Source of the DNA: Verrucomicrobiia bacterium
GTDB taxonomy: Bacteria > Verrucomicrobiota > Verrucomicrobiia > Opitutales > Cerasicoccaceae
Length of the DNA stretch: 64,000 nucleotides
Direction of reading: 5' to 3'
Assembly: GCA_030425485.1 (NCBI GenBank)
Contig: JAUIAM010000021.1
Coordinates: forward strand, 1-64,000
Shown: positions 38,890 through 46,980 of the stretch, in pieces
How the letters are laid out: every line of letters begins with the position of its first letter
Numbering within the stretch: position 1 is the first letter of the stretch
Position numbers and translations under genes: made by a program
The notes under the pieces: generated by a model
Told to the model about the DNA's origin: nothing
The model's input: the letters and a program-made list of their open reading frames with translations, nothing else
The model's database searches: none

Positions 38890-39738
38890 ATGACTGCCCA
38901 ACGCACCTGCATTCTCCTAGCACTCGCCACGTTGGCGACATCCCTCCACGGCTTTTACTCCCAGAGCAACAAAGGCGAAAAGCTGATCGAGGCACATGAG
39001 TCTTCCTTCGCCCCCAAGTCCCAGATTGAGCACTACGAGACGGTGTTTATCCACCCCGACGGCAGTGTCGACACGGGCGAAATGCTCCTCATCTACGCCT
39101 ATGGTGAAGAGGTCACCTACGGCATCGTCCACTTTATTAAACCCAAGGCGCTAAGCGGATTCACGGTTTTATCCGTCCAGGAGCTGGGCAAGCTGCCCCA
39201 AATTTACTATACCGCGCCGGATGAGGACTCGCCCCTTGCACTCAGTAGCAGCAAATGGAAGGAGCGTTTCTTCGAGACCCCTTGGCACTTTGAAGACATC
39301 CTCGATGATGACCGCGAGGACTGGACCTACCAGAACCGCGGCATCGTACAGATCAACGGTGTGCTGGCAGATCTGGTCGAGTCAGCCTACGGCACAGGCG
39401 AGCTCAAGGACCGTAGCGCCTACAGCAAACGGGAGGTCTACCTCGCGCGCGAAGACAGCCGCTTCCTGAAATGCGTCTACTATGGTCGCGATGGCGACCC
39501 CCTGAAAAGCTTTGAGGCGGGCAGGCACCATGACTTTGGCACACCGGATGCCCCGCGTATTCGCTGCACGCGCCTGATCGTATCGGATTACCGCTCCGGC
39601 GCGATGCTCATCCTCTCTCTCAAGGACAGCGTGTATGACATCGAACTGCCTGAGCGTTTCTTTGCCCCCGCGCAGTTGCCCCAGTGGGCTGAAAACAATA
39701 CGCCCCAGGCCTTGATACTGGCCCGGGGCGCTAAATAA
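38890..39738 (+). CDS. outer-membrane lipoprotein-sorting-like protein (LolA-like fold)
   Basis: About 282 residues from the ATG at 38890, with a signal peptide (TCILLALATLATSLHG). The mature part is a beta-rich scaffold with phrases such as ETVFIHPDGSVDTGEMLLIYAYG, IKPKALSGFTVLSV and CVYYGRDGDPLKSFEAGRH, typical of LolA/LolB-like 'outer membrane lipoprotein-sorting protein' families (PF17131-like). It is convergent with the pilQ gene. The longer ORF start at 38791 would place a polar sequence before the signal peptide. Family moderately certain, function unknown. Confidence 0.65.
   Translation: MTAQRTCILLALATLATSLHGFYSQSNKGEKLIEAHESSFAPKSQIEHYETVFIHPDGSVDTGEMLLIYAYGEEVTYGIVHFIKPKALSGFTVLSVQELGKLPQIYYTAPDEDSPLALSSSKWKERFFETPWHFEDILDDDREDWTYQNRGIVQINGVLADLVESAYGTGELKDRSAYSKREVYLAREDSRFLKCVYYGRDGDPLKSFEAGRHHDFGTPDAPRIRCTRLIVSDYRSGAMLILSLKDSVYDIELPERFFAPAQLPQWAENNTPQALILARGAK
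39701..39730 (-). terminator. possible terminator for the pil operon inside the convergent gene
   Basis: CGCCCC-a-GGCC, loop of 8, GGCC-c-GGGGCG, lying in the end of the LolA-like coding sequence. It is followed on the minus strand by TATTGTTTTC and sits 34 bp after the pilQ stop. Confidence 0.4.
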
Positions 39739-39763
39739 ACAAAGACCTTAAACAAGAGGAAGA

Positions 39764-41737
39764 CTACGGACCGCCGTGGCGGATCGCGTTCTTCTTGGAG
39801 CCACTGCTGGTCTTGCTGTTTTTGCTCTCATTGCTGTCGAGTTGGTCTTGCAGGTCTTGCTGGTCCTGGAGCAGGCGCATGTTTTCCTGGCTCAGGTCAA
39901 CATCGTTGCGCAGGCGGAGGACTTCGTCCAGACGCTCCTGTTCGGCCTCGGGCAGGCGGTACTCAGGCAGCTCGGAATCGGTAATGCCCATCCGGTTGAG
40001 CAGGCGCGGATCGACCATCTGCTTGTAGGTCGTACCGTCGGGATTGAGCGTGCGCGCAGTGATGAAAATCAGCAGGTCACGGGAAGCATTATCATTTGCA
40101 TCCTTACGGGTATTGGTGAAGAGCTCGCCGATAACAGGGATGTCTCCCAGGAAGGGAACCTTGTCCTCGGTGACGCTGCTTTCCTTGGCCCGAAGACCAC
40201 CGATAACCAGGGTGTAACCGTCCTTGAGCACAACCGTGGACTCCGCTTCCTTTGTGTCGAAAGAGGGAATTGTGGTCGCGTTCGAGTCGCCCGCACCTGT
40301 GGCCACCGTGACACCATTTTGGCCGATATCGCTCAGCTCCGGCTTAACCCGCAAGCGGATAAAGCCCGCGCTGTTGACGTTTGGTGTAACGGTCAGAACT
40401 GAACCCGTGTCGCGATACTCAAACCCGCTCACCTGGAATCGACCCGTTTCTTCATTGAAGGTAAAGTTCGGAATCGGAATTTCCTCACCGACCACGATCT
40501 TGGCCTCCATGCCGTCCATGGTGACAACCGTCGGATTGTTCACCAGGCGCGAGTCGGTATTCTGCTCAAGGAAGTTGATCGTAGCGGTCAGGCTACTCAT
40601 GCTCAACACGGCGTTGTTACCAAAGAAGCTGTTACCGAAGACCGTGTTTGTCGTGCCCTGAACAGGATTCATGCCGACGCCTGCCAGATTGATAGCCCCA
40701 TTGTCCCCACTGCCCGAGAGGGTGTAGCTGACGGAATTAGGCCACTGGATACCGAGGTTAAGGGTTTCGGTCGTCTGGGTCTCGATAAACATGGAGTGGA
40801 TCATGACCTGCGGCGTGGGCTGGTCCAGACGCTCGATGATCTCCTGAACATCGTTCATGCGCGAAGGGCGCTCGGTAATGATAAGCGCATTGGTGCGCTT
40901 GTCCACCTGGATACGGCCACCGGCTGCGGCATCAATCAGCGGAGCCAGCGAGTCCTTGAGCTGCTCGGCCTGAGCGTAGTTGATGAGAAAAACGCGGGTG
41001 TCGACCGGCTCCTGCAGAAGTTCGTCGATACTCTTGATTTTGATAATATTGCGGTCCTCAATGTAGGTGTAGCCAATCGGCTCAAGCACGACTTCGAACA
41101 CCTGACGCCAGGTGACGTTGCGGAGCTTGATCGTGGTGTTGCCTACAAGGGTGTCCGGAATGACGACGTTGAGGTCGTAGAGGTCGGCCACATTACGGAT
41201 AATGATGCGCACTTCCTCGTCGGGAAAATCGACGGAAATCGTCTCGTCATCACCCATCTCCATGTCGGTCTCGGTGGTGACATCAGTCGGAAACTCCAGC
41301 GTGGCCAGACCGCCAGTGGGGAAGTCCAGCTCAAGAGCGGGGACTTCATCGTTGACCTGCTCGATTTCCTTCTGCCCCTCGGGTGTCGTTTCGATCTTCA
41401 CCTTTGGGTCGGAGGCAGTGACCTCCTTCACCTTGATGCCGGAACGATCAGGTGCATAGACGTCCACCCCGCCGGGATTGGCCGAAGTCGAAGCATCGCC
41501 ACTGGCAGGCTTGCTCGGAGAAGTTGAGCTGTTATCCATCGAGTCAGCAGGGGCCGTTACCGACGTACTGGTTTCAGGGGTATCTGCCGTGGCCTCTGGA
41601 GCCGCAGCAGTCGTCGTGTCCGACGCATTGGCACCGGATCCGGTGCTCGCCTCGTCGGAGCTGCCGTCCTGAGCCTGTAGCCAACATGCAGGCCAGGCCA
41701 AAATAGCAGCTAGGAGCATTACTCTCAATGATTTCAT
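39764..41737 (-). CDS. PilQ-like secretin
   Basis: A 657-residue outer-membrane secretin. A signal peptide (WLQA-QDG) is followed by a long Ser/Thr/Asp-rich linker (about residues 23-140). STN/N0 and N1 domains follow (DLYDLNVVIPDTLVGNTTIKLRNVTW, VDKRTNALIITERPSRMNDVQEII). The C-terminal secretin domain has SRLVNNPTVVTMDGMEAKIVVGEEIPI and DKVPFLGDIPVIGELF. It would form the gated pore of a type IV pilus or type II system. It is the last gene of the pilMNOPQ-like operon, 45 bp after the PilP-like gene. Confidence 0.9.
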   Translation of the reverse strand: MKSLRVMLLAAILAWPACWLQAQDGSSDEASTGSGANASDTTTAAAPEATADTPETSTSVTAPADSMDNSSTSPSKPASGDASTSANPGGVDVYAPDRSGIKVKEVTASDPKVKIETTPEGQKEIEQVNDEVPALELDFPTGGLATLEFPTDVTTETDMEMGDDETISVDFPDEEVRIIIRNVADLYDLNVVIPDTLVGNTTIKLRNVTWRQVFEVVLEPIGYTYIEDRNIIKIKSIDELLQEPVDTRVFLINYAQAEQLKDSLAPLIDAAAGGRIQVDKRTNALIITERPSRMNDVQEIIERLDQPTPQVMIHSMFIETQTTETLNLGIQWPNSVSYTLSGSGDNGAINLAGVGMNPVQGTTNTVFGNSFFGNNAVLSMSSLTATINFLEQNTDSRLVNNPTVVTMDGMEAKIVVGEEIPIPNFTFNEETGRFQVSGFEYRDTGSVLTVTPNVNSAGFIRLRVKPELSDIGQNGVTVATGAGDSNATTIPSFDTKEAESTVVLKDGYTLVIGGLRAKESSVTEDKVPFLGDIPVIGELFTNTRKDANDNASRDLLIFITARTLNPDGTTYKQMVDPRLLNRMGITDSELPEYRLPEAEQERLDEVLRLRNDVDLSQENMRLLQDQQDLQDQLDSNESKNSKTSSGSKKNAIRHGGP

Positions 41738-41782
41738 TTCAGGTCCTCGTTTAGGAATTAGGCAGTAGCAAATAGGGCTTGG

Positions 41783-42367
41783 TTATTGGGAATTGGGTTG
41801 AAAACGTTGTATGCTGGCGTCCTCCAGTGACTTATTGAAGGTGCCGCGGTAGGTGGCATCGCCAATCTTGAATGTGTAGTGGTCGTCGGTAACATCGCCC
41901 ACATAAATGGCGTAGGCTTTACCTTCAAAGGGAAAGCGAATCGGCAAGGGCTTGTTGTCCTCGCTCTGCTTGCGGGTGCGCCCATCGGGATAAATGATGA
42001 GCAGGTAATCGGTATCGCCCATGCGCATGCGTCCCGAGACGGAATGCGTAGCAATAAAGGCATCCAGAATCTGCTGGGCGGTGACCTCCTCGACCACCGG
42101 AGCGGCAGGTGTGGTGGCTTCGCCGTCCGTGGTGGAGGCAACGACAGGCTCGGGCACCTCCTCCAGCTCAAAGGGATAAGGGAGATCAGCAAGCGTGCTG
42201 GCAAAGTCGACGTCATAGCGATCCGTGACCGTCTTTCCCAATGCGATCAGCTTTGCCCGGGCCTCAGCCGAGACAATACGCGTGGTCTGGCCATGGGCCG
42301 CAGCAACCATGAACCAGAGCAAGGCACAGAGCAGAGAACAAGAGAGTATGCGTGAAACGATTTTCAT
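41783..42367 (-). CDS. PilP-position periplasmic protein
   Basis: A 194-residue protein with a signal peptide (MVAAAHG-QT). A proline/threonine-rich hinge (EVPEPVVASTTDGEATTPAAP) is followed by a small beta domain (SVSGRMRMGDTDYLLIIYPDGRTRK, GKAYAIYVGDVTDDHYTFKIGDATYRGTF). The position between PilO-like and secretin genes and the beta domain suggest a PilP/GspC analogue that contacts the secretin. Sequence similarity to PilP is weak. Start 2 bp after the PilO-like stop. Confidence 0.7.
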   Translation of the reverse strand: MKIVSRILSCSLLCALLWFMVAAAHGQTTRIVSAEARAKLIALGKTVTDRYDVDFASTLADLPYPFELEEVPEPVVASTTDGEATTPAAPVVEEVTAQQILDAFIATHSVSGRMRMGDTDYLLIIYPDGRTRKQSEDNKPLPIRFPFEGKAYAIYVGDVTDDHYTFKIGDATYRGTFNKSLEDASIQRFQPNSQ

Positions 42368-42369
42368 GT

Positions 42370-42984
42370 CTATTTCCCTCCCTTCTTATCCTTTTTTTCT
42401 TTCTTCACCTCAGGCGTGACAGCCAGACAGCGCACATTCATCCTGGCCACGACCATGCGCCCCCCCTCGTTTAGGTCGGGGTTCATATTCATTTGCTGAA
42501 GCCGAATAAAATAATCCCCGGTGGTCAGGCGGTACATGAAATCCATGACCTTGTTGAATTCTCCGGCCACCTCCAGTTCGTACTCCAGTTGGGAAAGCTC
42601 GGTCGTATGGATGGAGCTGTTTTTCACGCCTGCAATGTAGAATTCCCGCTGGGCCGGGTTCATCAGGTTAACATCACTGGCCACGGCAAGCGTTGCGAAG
42701 TACAGGAAGTGCTCATTCTGAGCCTCCTTGGACTTCATCAGCCGCGAGGTGATGTTCTCGGCCAGCGTCTTCATTTTCTCGTCATCCTGAGGCAAGTTGC
42801 TCGCATTGGCCTTGTTGCTATCGATCACGGTAACCGCCTCAGAGACCTCCTGGTAGGATGTCCTGACCTCATCCAGCGCTGCACCACGCAGGAATATAGC
42901 CACAAGCATCACCAAGGAAAGCACCCCGCAGATGACTGCGATCGGGTACTGCTTAAGCGTTGCGATGAGCTTTTGCGTATCCAT
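42370..42984 (-). CDS. PilO-like inner-membrane protein (Amuc_1100-type position)
   Basis: A 204-residue protein with one N-terminal membrane helix (YPIAVICGVLSLVMLVAIFL). A coiled-coil region and a ferredoxin-like domain (NSSIHTTELSQLEYELEVAGEFNKVMDFMYRLTTGDYFIRL) fit the PilO/GspM fold. The gene order matches the Akkermansia locus that encodes Amuc_1100, which is structurally PilO-like; that comparison is recalled knowledge, not an alignment. It starts 3 bp after the PilN-like gene. Confidence 0.75.
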   Translation of the reverse strand: MDTQKLIATLKQYPIAVICGVLSLVMLVAIFLRGAALDEVRTSYQEVSEAVTVIDSNKANASNLPQDDEKMKTLAENITSRLMKSKEAQNEHFLYFATLAVASDVNLMNPAQREFYIAGVKNSSIHTTELSQLEYELEVAGEFNKVMDFMYRLTTGDYFIRLQQMNMNPDLNEGGRMVVARMNVRCLAVTPEVKKEKKDKKGGK

Positions 42985-42987
42985 GGA

Positions 42988-43626
42988 TCAGGATTTTACG
43001 ATGACTTCGATTTGGAACTCGTGGATGTTGGCTGCCTTGTTGGAAAAACTTTTCGTGACCGTGGCCTTAAATACCTTGTCCTTAAACGGCTCCATATTCT
43101 GAAGCGCGTCGCGATAAGCACTGACAGCGGCAATCTCCTGCGGGCTGCTGCCCTTCAGGAATCCAGTGATAGTAAATACGCCCGCGAAATCCTCGTGCTT
43201 TACTTTTTTCTTGTCCGTACCGATATGCCGGATGCTGTACTGGAAGCCCAGGAAAGTGATGTCTTCGGGGCGGTTTTGAACCACCGGCACCAGGAACTCC
43301 AGCGGCGGATAGGAGATGCCATAAAATAAGCTCAGGTCCTCAAGCAACTTGGCGTTGCGCTTGAATTGACCGCTTAGCCGCAGGCTTTTATCGTTCTGCG
43401 ACTTTAATCCCTGAATGTGCTGCTCGAGTTTACCTAATTCGCTGGACGTGGACAAAATAGCCAGTTCGCGCTGAACATTGAGCCCCACCAGCAACACGAG
43501 GATAATCACCGCCACCAGGTTCACCATAAACCCGGTGCGCACGACCTTGATATCCGGCAGGCTGTCGGCAAGGCGCAGGTTCGGATGCCAGTTGCGGATC
43601 GGCTCCTTCTTACTTTCCTTTTGCAT
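42988..43626 (-). CDS. PilN-like inner-membrane protein
   Basis: A 212-residue protein with a short cytoplasmic N-terminus containing NLRLADSLPDIK, one membrane helix (VNLVAVIILVLLVGLNV), a coiled coil (ELGKLEQHIQGLKSQND) and a periplasmic alpha/beta domain. This is the PilN/GspL-like layout. It overlaps the pilM gene by 17 bp, implying translational coupling. In the pilus alignment complex it would link PilM to PilO. Confidence 0.75.
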   Translation of the reverse strand: MQKESKKEPIRNWHPNLRLADSLPDIKVVRTGFMVNLVAVIILVLLVGLNVQRELAILSTSSELGKLEQHIQGLKSQNDKSLRLSGQFKRNAKLLEDLSLFYGISYPPLEFLVPVVQNRPEDITFLGFQYSIRHIGTDKKKVKHEDFAGVFTITGFLKGSSPQEIAAVSAYRDALQNMEPFKDKVFKATVTKSFSNKAANIHEFQIEVIVKS

Positions 43627-44662
43627 CAGCAGCCTCCGCTTGTGGGTTGTAGTCGCACATCAGGGCAAAGAGCCCAAACCAGCGCTTGTCCAGCTTTGAG
43701 GTTTCTACGCCATCGGCAAGCGTGATGTTGGAGCCTTCAAGCCAGGTGGCAAGATCTGGCTCGATCACATCTACCCCCAACGTGCGCGAGAGGCTCCGCC
43801 CTACCCAATTCAGATTTTCCGGCAGCAGATTCAGATATATCTGCCCGATGGTCTGGCCCGTTTGCACCTCATAAAAGCCCGTAGACGCCTGCAACTCCTT
43901 GAGCATTTTCTTGAGCAACACCGGGCCCATCTCGGTAAAATCAAAGGTATTAGAGGAGAAAAGCTTACGGGCGGAATCCTCGTCTTTGAGCCCAAGCTCC
44001 TGCTGCACCAGCGGGTACATGCTGCTCAACCCGTAAGGAATGGGACGGGCCACATCGAGCTGGTCACCCTGAAAAATCAGCACCTGAGCCTGTGTTTCCG
44101 TAATCTCCAGCATCAGTGTAGGTGCCTTGATCCCCTTGAGGCGGTTATAGCGCATCATCCCCCCGAGCGTGGCCAAGGTGCCGAGCTCGAGTCGCTCCGG
44201 GTAAAGGTTGTAACTGAGCAGGCGCTCCTGCTCGGCTAAAATAGCCGCCTTGGGAGCCCCGCAGAAAATCAGCTCCTTGCCCGCAAGCTTCTCCGGCTGA
44301 AACGGCGTGCCCAACGCTGCGTTGAGCGGAAAAATAGCGTGCGACTCGACATCGATCTTGAACTGCTGTTTGACGAAGTCGATGAGGTAGGCCGGATCCT
44401 TGGCCTTGTTGGGACTCTCCAGCGTGGTTCTGCGCAGGAGGGCCTGAGGCGGGTACATCCCACAGACGGACAGACAGAGCTGCCCCTTCTTGGTGCTGGA
44501 AAATTGAAGGATTGATTCCGTGGCCTGCTCGGGCGCAATGTCCGTCGGCAACTCCAGCAAAGACTCAACCTGTATCCGCCCACTGGTCGCGCTGACGCGC
44601 GCCACCAAAAATGAGTAGTCCGATATTTCGACAAACAGGGGTTTATTAGCAGTCTTCAGCAT
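43610..44662 (-). CDS. PilM-like actin-fold protein
   Basis: A 350-residue cytoplasmic protein without signal peptide. The start LFVEISDYSFLVARVSATSGRIQV is like the first strands of the actin/FtsA fold used by PilM. Later parts include PTLMLEITETQAQVLIFQGDQLDVARPIPYG, matching the phosphate-2 region. It heads the pilMNOPQ-like operon and would bind the PilN N-terminus. The ATP-binding residues look degenerate compared with FtsA, as also reported for the PilM family. Confidence 0.78.
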   Translation of the reverse strand: MLKTANKPLFVEISDYSFLVARVSATSGRIQVESLLELPTDIAPEQATESILQFSSTKKGQLCLSVCGMYPPQALLRRTTLESPNKAKDPAYLIDFVKQQFKIDVESHAIFPLNAALGTPFQPEKLAGKELIFCGAPKAAILAEQERLLSYNLYPERLELGTLATLGGMMRYNRLKGIKAPTLMLEITETQAQVLIFQGDQLDVARPIPYGLSSMYPLVQQELGLKDEDSARKLFSSNTFDFTEMGPVLLKKMLKELQASTGFYEVQTGQTIGQIYLNLLPENLNWVGRSLSRTLGVDVIEPDLATWLEGSNITLADGVETSKLDKRWFGLFALMCDYNPQAEAADAKGK

Positions 44663-45026
44663 CGCACAGAGTACAGGCAGGTGGGAGAGCGAAACGTCCT
44701 CACCGCGGCAGATAAACTACTCGCAATGGCTGAATGTCCGCAAACCCAAACAAGGTTCTCTAAAATATGCCTAGAACTAACGACACGATTTGCGCCGTGG
44801 CAACGCTTTTTCCACCACAATATGAAGGGTTTACACTTAATTCACCCCTGAGTTACAACCCATGATGAGGACTAAGTAAAAACACCTAGCCAATGGCCTA
44901 ATGGCAGCCTATTAGCTAGCGATAGCGCTATATTGTAGTCGATGGCACAGCCCTAATGCGTGCACATAACGGGCACGATTAGGGTGTACGAACGAGACAG
45001 GTGGTGAGGGCGCAATGCGCCCAAAA
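44663..45026. other. 364-bp intergenic region between pilM and the bS22-like gene
   Basis: It presumably holds the pilM promoter and the end of the small ribosomal protein transcript. It is AT-rich with several TAG-containing short repeats (GCCTAATGGC, TTAGCTAGCGATAGCGCTAT). No gene or clear terminator was found. Confidence 0.5.
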
Positions 45027-45122
45027 CTACCACACGCGCTTCTTGTGACGATTGGAGCGCGAACGCTTACGACGCTTGTGCTTGTTCATCTTCAAGCGAC
45101 GCTTCTTTTTGAGGTTTCCCAT
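45027..45122 (-). CDS. bS22/mS38-like (AURKAIP1/COX24 domain) small ribosomal protein
   Basis: A 31-residue, extremely basic protein too short for the ORF track, translated from ATG at 45122: [20 protein letters not shown], continuing [11 protein letters not shown]. The MG-x-KKKRR-x-KMxKHKRRKR pattern is that of AURKAIP1/COX24-domain proteins, which include mycobacterial ribosomal protein bS22 and mitochondrial mS38. It lies near bS20 and rnpB, which supports a translation role. The 45067-45345 frame called on the same strand is a shadow. Confidence 0.85.
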   Translation of the reverse strand: MGNLKKKRRLKMNKHKRRKRSRSNRHKKRVW

Positions 45123-45215
45123 TGATTCTTAAAGTATGTGATTTGAGCGCAGGAGTCTGCTGAAAAAGGGGGAGAGAATGAACGGCCAGAGCCGACTTAC
45201 AAGCAAAAAATGCAA

Positions 45216-46031
45216 TTAATGATTTTTCTCGACCAAATGACGGCGTAAACGGGTCTGCAGCACCCCCAGCCCCTTGGGCAACGGGGAACTGGCCTCCAGG
45301 GACCAATCCGGCGCAGCCACCACCACGCGGCCCAAATGCAGGCAAAGCTCACCGTAAAGCGGCGTCTCCTCCCCGCGGGAACGGTAACCGGGCTTGATGT
45401 CCGAGAGCATGATGCCCCTTGGCCCACGGTAGCGTCGATCCCCCACGACCGGCAGACCGACCTCCGCTGCGTGTAGACGGATTTGGTGCGTACGCACGTA
45501 TGTGGTTTCAGCCTCCCACCAGCCGTAGCCCCCGAGGCGCTCCAGACGGCGAAAGCGCGTGGTGCACTTTTTACCCGAAGTGTGCGAAACCAGCCCCCGC
45601 GACTGTGTACGGTGGACGGCCAACGGGAGCTCGCAAACGCGCTCATCGCTGCCGCCATCATCTTTAGCCAAAAATTGAAAAGTAAAGGTGAACTGCCCCG
45701 AGCCGTAGGCGTCACGCAGGCCCTTGAAAGCCTCATCGCCCAAGGCCAGCAGGAGCACCCCGGTAGCTTCGGGCTCAAACTTGTACACGCTGCCCGCCTT
45801 GTCGATTTCAAGCGGGGCCAGTTCTGGCTTGCCCGCCGCGACCTGGGCATTGAGCGCGCAGATGAGGTCCGGCGCGTCAGGAAACCAGCGGTGCGCCTCT
45901 GGCAGGACGCCGGGAGGCTTGTCCAGCGCGAGCCACTGCCCCGGGACCGCGCCCAGCACGTCGAGGCGAAGCGGCTGCTCCCCCAGCAGAGGAGGTGGAA
46001 ATCCGACAGCTTTCGGCAAGGTAGAACTCAT
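45216..46031 (-). CDS. RluA-family pseudouridine synthase-like protein with altered catalytic motif
   Basis: A 271-residue protein with the RluA fold: WLALDKPPGVLPEA at the start and RTHQIRLHAAEVGLPVVGDRRY near the C-terminus. The catalytic motif, normally HRLDRDTSG, reads YKFEPEATG, so the essential Asp is Glu and the His/Arg/Leu are also changed. It may be inactive or use another chemistry. The start at 46031 (MSSTLPKAVG) is preferred over the ORF-track start. It lies between bS20 and the bS22-like gene. Confidence 0.8.
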   Translation of the reverse strand: MSSTLPKAVGFPPPLLGEQPLRLDVLGAVPGQWLALDKPPGVLPEAHRWFPDAPDLICALNAQVAAGKPELAPLEIDKAGSVYKFEPEATGVLLLALGDEAFKGLRDAYGSGQFTFTFQFLAKDDGGSDERVCELPLAVHRTQSRGLVSHTSGKKCTTRFRRLERLGGYGWWEAETTYVRTHQIRLHAAEVGLPVVGDRRYRGPRGIMLSDIKPGYRSRGEETPLYGELCLHLGRVVVAAPDWSLEASSPLPKGLGVLQTRLRRHLVEKNH

Positions 46032-46068
46032 AGCATAAATAAGGCGGCAAGGTGTGGGCACCGGGCAA

Positions 46069-46097
46069 CAAAAAACCTCCGCCGTGTAAGCGGAGGC
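46069..46097 (-). terminator. Rho-independent terminator of rpsT
   Basis: CCTCCGC/GCGGAGG with a 7-nt loop and six Ts on the minus strand, 22 bp after the S20 stop. Confidence 0.92.
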
Positions 46098-46119
46098 TGT
46101 AAAGCGGGCCGAAACGCTA

Positions 46120-46365
46120 CTAGGCCAGGGCCTTGGCAGCGACGGCAGCCTTCTGGCGGCTGGCCCGGTTCGGGTGGATCACGCCGTGCTTGGCAGCCTT
46201 GTCCAGAGCGGAGGTGTACGCGCGAGCTGCCTTGGTGGCTTCTTCGCCTTCAGCCGTCTGGACCTTCTTGGCAAGGCTCTTCAAGCGGCTGCGCTCGTGA
46301 CGATTACGCTCCGTCCGGGTCTCGGTCTGGCGGATGTACTTTTGGGCTTGTTTGGTGTTGGCCAT
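46120..46365 (-). CDS. rpsT: 30S ribosomal protein S20
   Basis: An 81-residue basic protein starting MANTKQAQKYIRQTETRTERN. It has the helical pattern RSRLKSLAKKVQ...AARAYTSALDKAAKHGVIHPNRASRQKA that is characteristic of bS20. It binds 16S rRNA in the small subunit. The ORF track start at 46470 is too early; family start is MANT at 46365. It has its own terminator and lies beside rnpB, in the same orientation. Confidence 0.95.
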   Translation of the reverse strand: MANTKQAQKYIRQTETRTERNRHERSRLKSLAKKVQTAEGEEATKAARAYTSALDKAAKHGVIHPNRASRQKAAVAAKALA

Positions 46366-46530
46366 GAAATTTTCTGGTTTGAGAAAGGAAAAGGGGGAGA
46401 AAACAACCGGAGTTAACGCCCCTGTCAACTGAAAAAAATGTTTCGAAGTCAGAAGAGATAATCGGCCCATAGGTGGCGAACAACCAAAACGCCATCAACT
46501 ATGGACCCATCGACTCTGAAAAGTAATCAG

Positions 46531-46900
46531 GGGATCATAAGCCGGATTCTGTTTCCGCCCGAAAGCGGATGCTCTCATTTATCTGACGCGCCTTGCGACG
46601 CGACTCCCGAAGGATGCGACCTACCCGGGACCGTATGAACGGGCCGCTCGGCCCCCTACACTGTCTTGCACCGGATTGGGTTTACCCTGCCCGTGCGGTT
46701 ACCCGCAACGGCGGTGGGCTCTTACCCCACCTTTTCACCCTTACCCCGCGCCGAGGCACGTGGCGGTTCGTTTTCTGTGGCACTGTCCGTCAAGTTCGAC
46801 CCAAAGGCCTCCCCTGCCCCGGCTTTCACCGGGAATCCTGCCCTGCGATGTCCGGACTTTCCTCGACCCCGCCGAAGCGGAACCGCGAGAGCTCACCCCT
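46531..46900 (-). ncRNA. rnpB: RNase P RNA (bacterial type A-like)
   Basis: Read on the minus strand, the region contains the universal P4/J3-4 sequence GAGGAAAGTCCGGACATCGC near the 5' end, GGGCAGGATTCCCGG after it, and the conserved 3' end ACAGAATCCGGCTTAT. Length is about 370 nt. RNase P RNA removes tRNA 5' leaders. The plus-strand ORFs at 46593-47189, 46666-46902 and 46676-46912 are shadows of this RNA. Ends are approximate, within about 10-15 nt. Confidence 0.93.
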
Positions 46901-46937
46901 GAAAAGTGTTAAAAGAACAAACGACCACCTTGGCGCA

Positions 46938-46956
46938 ATTGACCTTGTCGGTCAAT
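46938..46956. promoter_or_regulatory. inverted repeat between rnpB and the tandem gene pair
   Basis: ATTGACC-TTGTC-GGTCAAT is a perfect 7-bp dyad in the shared upstream region of rnpB (minus) and the 46981 gene (plus). It could be an operator; no regulator is known. Confidence 0.35.
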
Positions 46957-46980
46957 CACAATGTCATAGCATTAAAACGC

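Noticed and set aside
45067-45345. 92-aa minus-strand ORF
   Set aside because: Overlaps both the bS22-like gene and the RluA-like gene; no motif.
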